Assembly (NCBI GenBank): GCA_029945375.1
Contig: CM057058.1
Coordinates: 4,420,734 to 4,484,733, forward strand
Length of the DNA stretch: 64,000 nucleotides
Origin: Agaricus subrufescens
Taxonomy: Eukaryota; Basidiomycota; Agaricomycetes; Agaricales; Agaricaceae
Direction: 5' to 3'
Part shown: positions 24,621 through 35,154 of the stretch, piece by piece
Numbering within the stretch: position 1 is the stretch's first letter
How the letters are laid out: the number at the start of each line of letters is the position of its first letter
Made by a program: the position numbers and the translations under genes
Notes under the pieces: generated by a model
Told to the model about the DNA's origin: nothing
What the model saw: only the letters and a program-made list of their open reading frames with translations
The model's database searches: none

Positions 24621-26280
24621 TGATCGTAAGAACAGCAGTTGATTACGGGAGAACGAAAATAGTTGCTTTGCAACAGAGATTCTGTCCAGAAAACAGTAAG
24701 CCGGCTAATCCACTGTGGCATTCGCATGGCCTACCTTTCATTGACTTCATCATTAACATCACTGACCCGTTGCATCAGCTTTGAGGATCTGGAAGATGCA
24801 TCTAGAACAACTGCCAAAATGTTCGAAATAAATTGTTTGTCCTCGAGGTGACTGTCTTGCACCGTTCCAGCGAGCTCTACTACTAACGACTCGAGTCTGC
24901 CCAATTCCAATGTAGAAGCCACAGTAGAAGTCAAAATTGGCGCAGTGGGTCGGGCAAGCGAATCGGTAACACGTTGGAATGATAGAGCCACTCCCATGAC
25001 AACTAAAACAACAAATAAGACGCCCTGAAGGCACGATACAAATGACTATACAGGATACTGTGAGCTCGATATTCCTTCATAAGAAATTTAACTGACCGGA
25101 AATCTGATGGGTGATCTGCGTGGACCCATAGGAAGAGTCGTCAAGGATAAAGCTCTGGTAGTTACTGAAAGATCCGTAAGAGTGATTCTAAAGCTGGTAG
25201 GGTACTACTTGCACGAGGTGTTTCCGACAACATCAGTTATTTGATTACGTTCAGCTTCTGCATAAGGTATTAACCAATGTCTACTCAACTTGGTCCGGAA
25301 CAGCACTTACCATAATGTCCTGGAAGAGTGTCAGCTATGGCATGAGGAAGATTCGAGGTGTACGCGTCCGCTGGCAGTCCCTCGCTGATGGGTGAAGACA
25401 TGGGCCAGTCTTCCATGCGGTGAGGACTAGTAGACAGAAGTGAAAATTCACTCCGCAAAGCGGGGTCTTCTTCAAAGGATGGTGCATAAGAGACTGGTGA
25501 ATCCATATTGAAATCTTCGTCCTCGGGCTCGCCAAGTGTCAAGGTATTGTCGGAGGGAATAATATATAGGGTAGATGAAGCTGATGCTTCGGCAGTAGAA
25601 GCTCCTTGAAAAGGCTGTGATGGATTATCCCCTTCACTGAGGCTACCAGTGTTCAAGGAAGCGTTAACAGAAGGGATGAATACCTCTGGCTCAGAAGTCC
25701 CTGCTTGGAATGTTTGTAGCGAAACCGTTTGGTAATCGAGGGTAAAAGAACCTTCACTTTCCAAAGTGGGGTCGTCCTCGAAAGACGATACATGAGAGAC
25801 TGGCGAGTTTGCGCTGAGATCTCCATTGCTGGTCCAGCCGGGGCTCATGAGATCGTCGGGGGAAGGAATGTATAGCGTAGTTGAGTCGGGGACTCCGGCA
25901 GTTGAAGCAGTTTCTTGTAAGGAATGTAATGGAATATCGCTTTCACTGAACCCGCCAGTGTTCAAAGAAGCATTCACGGGTAGAACGGGCACCCCTGTCG
26001 CAGAAGTTCCTGCCTGGAATGATTGTAGTGAGACCGTTTGGTAATCGAAGGTAACGAAACCATTCACTGAAATGAGATATTAGCAATGAGATTGGCAAAA
26101 CATCAAGGCTTGTTTTGTAAGAGCGAAGAACTTACAAGCTGTTTTGAAAGCGTTATTGACTAGTTCCATGTCAACAATGTCAGGGGGCTCTACGGAGGCT
26201 TTTGTAGGCCTCGTTTGCAAAGCTAAGCGCTTGGCATGCCTCGTCCGGCGAGGTGTTAAATAAGGAGTGAATCTCGGCAT
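23879..26280 (-). CDS. Family A orphan membrane protein with tandem repeats
   Basis: Start ATG 26280 (MPRFTPYLTPRRTRHAKRLA, basic). A large exon (about 26057-25311) encodes two 103-residue tandem repeats, each starting DYQTVSLQ(S/T)FQAGTS and containing VNASLNTG, TLYI and SPVS. Then short exons lead to ERNQITDVVGNTSC, a basic stretch PMGPRRSPIRFP and one membrane helix GVLFVVLVVMGVALSF (about 25010-24965). The C-terminal half is helical: STLELGRLESLVVELAGTVQ, ILAVVLDASSRSSKLMQRVS, DFEPRLAQLAQSRGEIKEAQ, GIGAAFGFKSSVSGLDLLT and VQDGHIRGLK. Probable end RELTAL with TGA at 23879. Orientation predicts a disordered acidic/Ser-rich side and a helical side split by one membrane span. No known family recognised. 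Exon joins near 25.2 and 24.1 kb are my reconstruction. Confidence 0.6.
25440..26060 (-). repeat. Two tandem 309-bp coding repeats in gene A
   Basis: The same series recurs with a period of 309 bases (103 codons), for example TTGGAATGTTTGTAG at 25705 and CTGGAATGATTGTAG at 26014. Being a multiple of three, the duplication keeps the frame. The two units differ at many positions. Confidence 0.75.
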
Positions 26281-26299
26281 CGTAGAGCTATAATTTGAA

Positions 26300-26900
26300 A
26301 GAAGAAAAAAGGTCAGATTACTGGCATCAGGAGAGCGAAGAACAGACTCTTATAAGCAGAGTCCCGGGAATGTATTTAGCATGTCTTGTAGTGGGTAAAA
26401 GTAGGCGTGGTCTCCAAGAAAGAATTGCCAGGTCACAAAATTCTTGGGATCCGGCGACCCTTAGACATTTATTCCGAGCGGCCTTTTGATGACCTGACGA
26501 TATCTGTCGTGTGTATGCATGGGTCCAAGGAAACTGCCGTCGGAACAAAGACTCGAAGGAACAAAGGGCCTGCGGCGCGCTTCGTTCGATGAAATCGGTG
26601 AAGAATACCACGAGGGGAGAGCCGCACCCTTTGACGAATCATCTAACGGAATACTATAGATATCCCTTATAACAGTACAGTTGCGAGCCATAGAAGAGGG
26701 GCTCAAACAGCCGTACTTTGAAGCCCAAGAGAGTGATGTCTTGCGGCACCGGAGAGTGACAGAAGTGGAACAAAGGCAAGGGGCCACCTGGCGCGCCTCA
26801 CGGAGCGAGATTGACTTTCAGAGGGCCGTAGTGCTCTCTCTGAAAGACTTGTTGGAGGACCTCAGTGCTCTCATGTTCTTTCATACACATTTTGGGAATA
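26300..26900 (-). pseudogene. Remnant of another family A 3' region
   Basis: Positions about 26570-26880 resemble 23800-23940, the 3' end and flank of gene A: CTTTCAGAGGGCCGTAGTGC TCTCTCTGAAAG against CTTCAAAGGGCTGTAAGCTC TCTCTGAAATG, each followed by TGGAGGAC and a run towards CTCTC. No intact coding frame of the family precedes it. It looks like the tail of a second tandem copy whose body was lost when gene 27149-29437 came next to it. Confidence 0.35.
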
Positions 26901-27148
26901 AAAGAACCGGAAATATGATCAAGCAGATGCATGGGGGTAGAGATCGTCGATCGATTCAATTATTTGACGTCTGACATTCATCTTCACCAATGACCAATCA
27001 ACTTGTTAGCACGTGATGACGTGATGAAAACCAGCCGATCGTTGAGCAGGCACCGAGATTCAGATAGCTAGCACAAAACTCAATTAAAATTCTCAGAACA
27101 AGGTAACGCATAGCAGCGAACAACAAGAGGAAAATCAATCTAAACCGT

Positions 27149-29437
27149 TCAAGGAAACAAGTGAGGGACACAAGCAGCTCTACCAAAATAGTCGAAGAAA
27201 GTTTGGCAATAGAAATCAGCTACCAAAGACTCGACGCGTTCAACGTTGACCTTGGCCCATGGTCCCTGGTTGTTAACGTCTGTAGTAAATAGACTCTGTG
27301 GGGCATTTGGCCAGTCGACGACGACATTCCGAAGAGCTGAGATATATGGCCGCCTCTCCTCCCAATCGCCAGAAGATAAACCATACGGGTGTTGAGGTAG
27401 ATCGACAGTGAAAAGGCTTTCATGAACAAAAACGCTGCGGAGTTTGTTCTCTCGAAGAAGTGCGCCGTCTGTGGTACGCCAGTCATCAACCAAAACACAC
27501 CGATCAAGGTTAAATAATTCAAGATTAAAATTGTGCTGCTGCACATCCCAGGCAACCAGCTGGCGGTCCCGTAGGTCAAAATCAATTTTCCCCTGGTGCC
27601 AGACAACTCGACCATTCCAACTTATAGTTTCCACATCTGCCTTCTCTGGGGTTCTGATACAAAATATCGTTTTGGCAATCTCACGAGATTTTGCGTTACG
27701 GCGGGCAGTACGGGAAACCTTTCCATGTCCCTCCGTTGGAGTAAAACGTTGGCGTGTGTGAGGACGGAGGAGCTCGAGCTCTAACATGATGTCGCGCAAG
27801 TAAGACCGCCATTGGTGGATGTGAGGCAACGGAACGGTACGAGGTCGGAAATCGCCCATGTGACTCAACCACCGGGTACGGATTAAAAGCCAGGCAAGGA
27901 CATTCTCCATGCTCTTGTTTTCATCGCCACACAGTATATAGGAACTCGGAAATGCATATCCTTTGAAAATGGAGCGTCGAGGGTGTTCGATAGGACGACG
28001 ACGTACATCGACCTTTTTCAAAGCGTTTGCCCAGGAATCGGATGGCTTAGAACTATACGCTGACGTTGGTGGTTGGAACGGAGCTAGATTAATTGAGTTG
28101 TCCGTTACTTTCATGGCGACTCGCTCGATTGCCTGCGCCTTTGAATCTACACATGGTCAGACTTCAGGAAAGAAAGTCGTGAGAATGCTCACATGGTTGG
28201 GCCCGCTGCCCATATTTGCCCGTACTGTTTTTTTGAAGACCGGATGTGTTTTGAGGACGAGCAGTTGTTTGAACATAAGAAGTGGAGGTGGAAGCAGTGC
28301 TTGAGGGGACAAGTACCGATTGCACCGAATGAGGAAGGTGAGCTTGACCAGTCTCCTGAGTTGAAGTGACTGAGTTTTCGTCGGCCACCGGGGTCATGTC
28401 TGCTTGACCTGGTTTCCATTTGTAGATTCCAAGATACATGTTGCCAGACAAAGGGCCACTATAAAAGACCGGGGCTCCAGTCATGCGCTTGACGACAATA
28501 CCTGCTTGGACAGGTTCTTTGGGGTACGCCTGATCTATGATAGTTGCGTCGTCCGACACTTGAGATGGGCGTCGAACAAGCCAGACAGGCACTCCCTTTT
28601 CATACATTTCATGAGCGACTTGAACACGATCAGTAATGCAGCCCATTAGTTCATTGTTGGCCTCAGGGTAACCTTCGTGATTCGGGACCATATGATCAAA
28701 TTTTGTGATCTTGTCTAAGAGTGCGCGAACCTCGAGGAAGCATCGTTGGGCCCATGTAACGTTCAACTTCATCGTAAAGTAGCTCGAGGAGCCAAATTTG
28801 AGGGCGGCGACGCAACCACGCATCTGGGCGGCGGCTATTTGAAGTTTCTGATGGTCCGATCCATTGCTACACTCGCAAGACTCGACTTCTTCCATGAACT
28901 TGGTGCGGAGCTCGTAAAATTGCTCTGCTATAGTTGGGTTGAGACGTCCATCATCGTCTCCGCCACCTTCCGAATTAGGATCAAAGTGGCAACTGCCAAT
29001 GTCCAACCATAGCTGTCGAAGGGGGTGAGAGTACAAGTGGCTGGGCTTGGGTTTACGAAGGATATAAGCCAAGTGTTCTTGACCATCGAAATACCACTGA
29101 GGCCATTGAGCCCAGTCCTCTGCTCCCCAGCGTCCGTCGTCACAGATTGTGATTACTTGCTTTTCGAGATGAATTTGAGGTAGATAATCGGCATTGGGAG
29201 TGCTGATGACCAGTCTATCACTCTTATTAGCCAGAGTGTCGACACCTTTGGTGTGTGCTGATATATATCTTGACTTGAGCTGGCCAATCAATCGCGCGTC
29301 CGTTACTTGAATCTGACCTGAGATATCTTAAGCAGTTTCGACCAAATTTTATGAACACGCATGTACGTACTATCATTCGGGCGACAGAATGAGGCGAAGA
29401 TAAGATTTCCAGCATTGTCGACTACTCTCGGTGGCAT
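27149..29437 (-). CDS. Fungal orphan protein, transposon cargo
   Basis: Start ATG 29437 (MPPRVVDNAGNLIFASFCRP), intron, then NISGQIQVTDARLIGQLKSR and a long exon to about 28165, intron, then a second long exon ending with TGA at 27149. About 690 residues. Seen: DDGRWGAEDWAQWPQWYFDG, a helical middle (AAAQMRGCVAALKFGSSSYF, VRALLDKITKFDHMVPNHEG), then YEKGVPVWLVRRPSQV, which separates the halves, and GPLSGNMYLGIYKWKPG. A Ser/Thr-rich linker lies at the exon border, and the C-terminal part has many Trp (WNGRVVWHQGKIDFDLRDRQ). No enzyme motif recognised. I recall similar 'VPVW.VR' proteins as common, uncharacterised agaricomycete proteins, often near transposons; that is memory, not a search result. 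A further short exon beyond 27149 cannot be excluded. Confidence 0.65.
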
Positions 29438-30159
29438 GTTATCTATACCGCTTTCAGTGATATGTTGGATAGCAAAATGTGGCAGCTGAGCGACGACATA
29501 GTCTGCTCACAAGCGTGTAGGGACTTTACAGTTCACCTCCAAGAATGCGTAGCACGCGGGCGATTCATGATCCTACCCAATTTACACGCTCAAAGAAAGA
29601 ACACGACTTACCTGAGTCAGAGGACGCCGTGAATGCACGTAGTCGGTTGCTGAAGAAAAGTTAGGGGACAAAAGTTGAATGATCAGTTTAATTGCAGTTT
29701 GCACGTGATGCAGTTCTATTTTTTTTCGCACGGATCGATCGGCAGGTACTTTTATATTAGGAGGAAGGGGCGTATATTTATACAGCTGGATCACATCACA
29801 TGTACAGATAAAGCAACCCGACGAATGTCAGAAATGCGAACCAGAGATAGTGGATGGTTAATCTTTGTGAATCCTTGTTCTTGCGGGGCACTATAGGATA
29901 TGAATCAGACAGCTTCGCACATTTGATTATGTATCACTTGCCATCGACACGCCAAATATGAATTGCTTTCGGGCTCTCGGTAATGGCGGCGATTCGGCAC
30001 GTAACTTGTGATTTAGTATAAGTTCGCGTCCACTTGACAATCATATTGGTTAATATTGAGGCATACAAGGATTGGAAAACTACGCACGGCAAGGTGTGAT
30101 ATATTTTGATGCTCTGTCCACCGCTTCAGTTTGAGATATCGGCACACGCAAATCAGCAA
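29438..30159. other. Spacer between two minus-strand cargo genes
   Basis: About 720 bases with no supported gene; expected to hold the promoter of the 27149-29437 gene and the 3' end of the WD40-like gene. Confidence 0.4.
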
Positions 30160-31717
30160 CTAACCGGGAATCTCAAAAATACGATGATCCCTCCGCTCTA
30201 TGTGCCATAATACTAGCTTGTTCTTCATAGCAGCAAGAATACACGTTCCCTGGTGAGCCCACACCATCGGTGAGCCATGAGAGATACGATCCGGGGAACG
30301 TAAGCAACGGTAATTGTTGCCATTGCGTCTCTTGTATATTCGGATCTGCTTTTCAGAAGGGACAGCATAGAACGTGCTTCCTCCGGCGAGAACAAAACCA
30401 GGATCTGTTGAGCTTTCTGAAACGATCCTACCCGTTTCAAACAACGGGCGGTAGTTGGTCGTGTCCCACGTTCTTCATTGATGTAAACGTTAGTGCCATG
30501 CAGGAATAGCAAGGCGGATGAACTGACACGATGCCTTGCTTCAAATAGGAGACAACCAAGTGTGTAGTATGATCGTGATCCCATTCAATGCCAGTTACCA
30601 CAACGTTTGTTTCGTCGTTCTCATCCTGGGGATTTCCGAGCTTACGGATGAAGGTCCAGGCATGGTAGGGATCACTATCGTCTAAAAAGTTTCTGTGTTA
30701 ATGAGCATTCTTGAACTGTAACAAGCGACTTACTCCCTTTGAAATCCCATAAAGTCACTTCATCCTCACCACCCAAAGCAAGCTGACCCCTTGCATTATT
30801 GATCGCAATATGCTGTATGGATCTTTGACTCGCTCGGAATCCCTCGGAATTATACGGCTGTAAAAGAATCACTGAGCTGAGATAGTATAAGGGCTTAAAT
30901 TGCCGATACCTTATTGGCTACGACGGCCACAACGGTCAGCCAACCAGCACTGCAGCCGAAATATAGGCAGTCTCGCATATCCCAAGCAACAGAAAGAACC
31001 ACAGATCCAGGTTTTTGATAACATAGGATGGGTTTCCAACTGAGAGTACTCCAGACATAGACACTATTATCTATACCGACAGCGAGAAAACTGCCGCCGA
31101 GAGAAAAGGCTAAGGCGTTGAATTTTTTGAAAGTAACTAAATTTTGTGTCAGCATGTGTTCTAAGTCATCTGGAAGATGCGTTACCGTCGTCGATGGGGG
31201 GGAAAAGAACTTGCTCTGGAGAGTATACTGCCATATCAAAGGGATGTTCAAAAATTACAGAAATCGGAAATCTATTTAAATGGGTTACTCTCAGGGTTGA
31301 TTGCGTTCTTTGAGCCAGGTATAGAATCGTTGTCAAGGGATTTCCCCAGCAGGTACTTGGCGACGAATAGTTCTATCAAGTGCCTGGAAAGCCCATTGTG
31401 GGATTGAGGGACCGTGTCTCTCTCAGTCACAGCGCAAGCGACGTAATCAAAGTCTGCTCATTGAGGCCCGGAAGGAGAGAGGATGCTTATATAATTGTTT
31501 TGACTGCCGTATATAGCTGGCATCAAATACAATTGATCGACTTCCACCACCAACACGCACGAGAGAGAATGTAGTATCCTCTCGCCGTACCATAGAGCGT
31601 CCGTTCATGGTCTGCTGAATCAATTGTCATCGGAGAGTACTCATTGTCCTCCTTTACAACAGGGTTTCCCCGGATATCAATTTGGGAGTCACTCGAAAAT
31701 CGGGAGATAGTTGGCAT
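30160..31717 (-). CDS. WD40-like beta-propeller protein, transposon cargo
   Basis: Minus-strand gene of several short exons. Spliced blade-like units include FNALAFSLGGSFLAVGIDNS with VYVWSTLSWKP, VVLSVAWDMRDCLYFGCSAG, IQHIAINNARGQLALGGEDE with VTLWDFKG, VVVTGIEWDHDHTTHLVVSY with VTWDTTNYRPLFE, and SPMVWAHQGTCILAAMKNKL with VLWHIERRDHR. The recurring hydrophobic-x-x-G-x-D/N...V-x-(V/L)-W pattern marks WD40 blades; four to five are visible, so one propeller or part of one. It ends IFEIPG with TAG at 30160. N-terminus MPTISRFSSDSQIDIRGNPV is one possible start (31717), a second ATG sits at 31630. The start lies only 47 bp from the SUN gene start on the other strand, so both may share a promoter. 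WD40 proteins act as scaffolds; the partner is unknown. Confidence 0.7.
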
Positions 31718-31764
31718 CGAGACGAAAGAAACGTTGTTCTCTCTTAGGAAGGCTTTGTTTTATC

Positions 31765-32804
31765 ATGAATAAGAAGCGTATCGAGCTTACCCATCGAGCC
31801 TTCTCACAGCGTCCTTCATTCAAGATGTTCATGCACCTGCGTCCGAACAATGCCTTAAGGCGAGAAGACACCGCCGCTGAAACTGTTTTTAATCAAGAGA
31901 GAGGAGGCCGCGATCACAAGAAAAGCAGCAAACCTCGTAATGTGAGTTCCTCCTCTTCTTTCCTTGTCTCGTTCCTCACACGATACAGTCCTCTTTTTCG
32001 CAAATGTTGAGATTCTTCACCCGGGCGGTCGCAGTGGCTTGGGTCTCTTGGATCACCGCGGAAATCCTTCTGTGGAAGTGTGGAGAAAACCCTCATTCAA
32101 TTGCGTGCTCAGTTAAGATACGAGCTTTCCCCATCGGAGACCATTCTTCCTTCCAGCTCATGTCCGGTCGTAATTGGCTTCATGATACTCGACGTACTCC
32201 AAGAAATTTCGCTGCTGGTGGTGACGGTGCAGTGGTGTTCAAAGCATTCACTTCACCCACTTCCCTCACTCCGGTAGACTCCACCAACACGTTCACCAAA
32301 CGACCGTCGCCGGTCCCTCCATCTGCTATCCTCGATGATAGCATTGCGATTGGTCGTTGCTGGGAATTTGCAGGGCAACAGGGGCATGTTGGCATCAAGC
32401 TGAATGAGAACGTTCACATCGGATCGGTCAGCCTAAACAATGTTCATCCAAGTTTGATCACTTCCACATCAGCACGCAAGGCGCCTCGCGACTTTACCTT
32501 GTGGGCACTCTATGAGGGACCATTTCTAGAGGGATTGTCCATTGCATCGCGTCCTGCATCTCATTTCCTCTTCTCAAAGCCTTTCCCTCCCGGCATCTCA
32601 GCAGCTTCTCAGTTCATCCAGCTGGTGAACTCTTCATATGATATCTCTTCCTTTAATACTCACCAGACATTTGAAGTTTCGTCCTTCTTCAAAGGCATCC
32701 CCACCCCTCCCATCAATTTCGTAATCTTAGAAATATCTAGTAATTGGGGCGCTCCCTCTACATGTGTTTATAGTGTAGGGATTCACGAAGAAATTATGTT
32801 GTAG
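31765..32804 (+). CDS. SUN-domain membrane protein, transposon cargo
   Basis: About 330 residues in two exons (intron from about 31942 to 31988). Basic N-terminus MNKKRIELTHRAFSQRPSFK, Arg/Lys-rich to KKSSKPRN, then one membrane helix (about residues 69-90, FTRAVAVAWVSWITAEILLW), a linker, and a C-terminal SUN domain: RNFAAGGDGAVVF, IGRCWEFAGQQGHVGIKLNE, SVSLNNVHPSLI, SARKAPRDFTLWALYE, FEVSSFF, and the end ISSNWGAPSTCVYSVGIHE. This matches the family pattern P-x-CWxFxGxxGxxxIxL and the closing TCxYRxxxHG (here TCVYSVGIHE). SUN proteins sit in the inner nuclear membrane with the SUN domain in the lumen and bind KASH proteins of the outer membrane. Finding one inside a transposon is unusual. 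In the linker another frame (VEKTLIQLRAQLRYELSPSE) looks like coiled coil, so a frameshift or missed intron near 32075 is possible. Confidence 0.8.
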
Positions 32805-32992
32805 CGTTATTTCGGCTACATATCCTTTTTTTTTCTTTTTCCAATTTGGAGCTAGAAACTGGCGTGCAGCACTGGTAGATGTTCAAATTGGATATATGCA
32901 CTGGACAATCGTACTGCAAAGATTATGATTGTGCGGTAGGTGATGCAATTGACTACGAAATTGAAGTACTATATAACTTATCCTAATACGTA

Positions 32993-33573
32993 TTAGATAT
33001 GGATAGTCAAAGTGTCTTGGGATGGAAATCTAAACGGTGTGGTTTGCTCTACTACGACAGTAAAACTAGAAAATTACTATGATGTACTCGATGTCAAGGT
33101 GAGTAGATACACTTACTGATTCACAATTTGGTCGATTATTTGCAGATCGCCGAATCTGAGATTTACGAAAGTCATCTCTTTGCGAGATCCACAGCGCATC
33201 ACCAATAAATCTCCACGCCAGTGTTGCCCTGGAATAGAATGGTTTACGGGGAGTCGTACGTCGTTTGCGCAGAAAACAGCAAATTTATGCACCAAGCCGC
33301 CGCTATGAGCATAAACAAAACAGCTATGGACATATTTCTGGTAGGGACGGGCTTGGAAAATAGTGTCGACTCTAGCAAGGTGATGACCACGCTGCGATTG
33401 GTAGCAGCCGACGGAGAGTCGAGTACTGGTTTTTTTTTCTGCCGAGTAAAATCGCGCGTTGAAATTGACTGGTTGCTTAAAGGGCATCATATTAGTGGAT
33501 TACTGGAGAAAACAGCATGAACAATATTTACGATGAAGGCGGTACCAGGAGGAAGTACTTGAATGGAGGGCAT
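32993..33573 (-). CDS. Small orphan protein, possibly frameshifted
   Basis: Start MPSIQVLPPGTAFI (ATG 33573), a short intron, then a frame with KKKPVLDSPSAATNRSVVIT, MSIAVLFMLIAAAWCINLLF and a stop (DSP-TAA) near 33235. Directly after, another frame continues HWRGDLLVMRCGSRKEMTFV and NLRFGDLQIIDQIVNQ, then across an intron to FTVVVEQTTPFRFPSQDTLT and TAA at 32993. The two parts read like one protein, but the join would need a 19-base intron, which is too short, or a frame change. So either a sequencing or mutational frameshift broke it, or the first part is spliced in a way I did not find. I recall uncharacterised agaricomycete proteins with a similar WRGxxxVxRxGxRxxFVNxRxGD pattern. Confidence 0.45.
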
Positions 33574-33862
33574 GGCGGTTGAAGTCGATGGTAATGCGTG
33601 CCCTTTGACGATCGGGTTTTATATACGTGCGTCGGCCCGTATCGCAAGTGATCCGTCGTCTCTACGTCTTTGTCCATAACGGGGACAAGGTTCTCAAAAG
33701 GTGAGTTAGGAGTAAGATTATAATCAAGGCATGACCGGGAAACCCTGGGGAAACCAGCGACTGGGACCTAGTGATAGCCGGTGCCATTGTTTACGGATAG
33801 CCGGTGACTATATTTATGCATGGACCCTCTTTGAACTTTCGCCATCAATCCCTTTCATCGCC

Positions 33863-34782
33863 ATGGATGCGACTCAGTCTGCGTCTAGCACATTCAAGCG
33901 CGGAGAAGGGTATTTCGCTCTAAGGAACATACAGGATATCTCTGGCTCTGGACTTACTATGATTTCACACCCGAAAGCCAAAGTATCCGCCAAGGCAAGT
34001 CTTACTGCTTCATTTTCTTTCTGAAGCTAACTTCGGCTTTTAAGGGTCTCAATCTCGTTGGAGAACTTAGTGCTCGGTTTGAAGACCTTCTTTCGCTACA
34101 ATTCAACACCCCACCCGGCTTAAAGAAAACGAGCCTACCCAAAACAGCGACAAAGCAGGCGTCGGAGGTGCTCTCACGAACAGAATCCCTTTCAAGCCTC
34201 TCCTCCGTGACCTCATATGGACAGGAAAAAAGCTCTTTCGAGGTTTGTCCTGTCTTCCTTGAACGTGCGTGTAATAACCCCAGACTAGTCCCCCAGCTCG
34301 AGAGCAGGGTCGTTGAGTCCTGATTTCTTGAAACCTCTGAAAGTCAAACCTACTGTATGTTATTTACTTACCCTCGAGTATCTGCTAATCTGTCGATTTA
34401 GGTATCCAGTAACCCTTACGAGACCTGCTACAGGATTAAGCTCTATAATGGGAAACCTGATCAGTACTGGTACTACTATCGTATCGGTAGACGAATCGAA
34501 TTACCTCCTAAGGTTCCGCAAGGCTCAGTCATACAAGAGAAGGCTCTTTTTGTGTGTGATGTTGTCAATCACGTTGACGGGGAATCAAGATGCGTTGAAC
34601 GCCAAGTATGGATCAATAATGGAAAGAAGAAAGTAGATTGGGTAATTGCGCAGGGTGCCAGTGCAGTCCAGGAGTTCGACGGGAGGAAATATGCATTTTA
34701 CATTAGCGACGAAGGACCTCGATGGGTGCAGAAAAAGTCCTTATCCAAGATGAAACGTAATCATAGCTCTCGATATGTCTAG
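33863..34782 (+). CDS. Orphan protein with Tyr-rich C-terminal domain
   Basis: Start MDATQSASSTFKRGEGYFAL (ATG 33863), four exons, about 250 residues. Intron 1 has a GC donor: GCC-AAG, then GCAAGT near 33995, acceptor TTTTAAG before GGTCTC. Exon 2 is Ser/Lys-rich and disordered (KKTSLPKTATKQASEVLSRT), exon 3 short (SPSSRAGSLSPDFLKPLKVK), exon 4 carries a compact domain: NPYETCYRIKLYNGKPDQYW, YYYRIGRRIELPP, ALFVCDVVNHVDGESRCVER and KVDWVIAQGASAVQEFDGRK. Stop TAG at 34780-34782. No known family recognised; conserved Cys, Trp and Tyr suggest a folded domain. Confidence 0.55.
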
Positions 34783-35154
34783 TTTTTTTTTTGTAATTTA
34801 CTAGCTGCTGCGCTGCGACTGTGCGTGATCACGTGGCTTTGATTGATGTCCAACGGCGGTCCGAGTCGTGTGAAGTTTTAAACCCACGCCTACCTTCTCC
34901 TGACTGCCACCACTGCGATTCGATGATTTCGATACCAGCAGAATCCTCATTTCTAGCAAGAGATATCATACCTTGCGCGATTCTACTGAACCCCAAGAGT
35001 ACACTACGTCCTTGGATGATTCATTTTCTGCCGAGAGTACATATGTCCTCGTGCAAATCGTCAGCTTTCATCTTGCAACCGGAGGTATCATACCCTTGCA
35101 AGTATGACTCTGTTCAAGTGAATGTTATTATCCTTGAATCTTCACGCCAAGAGG

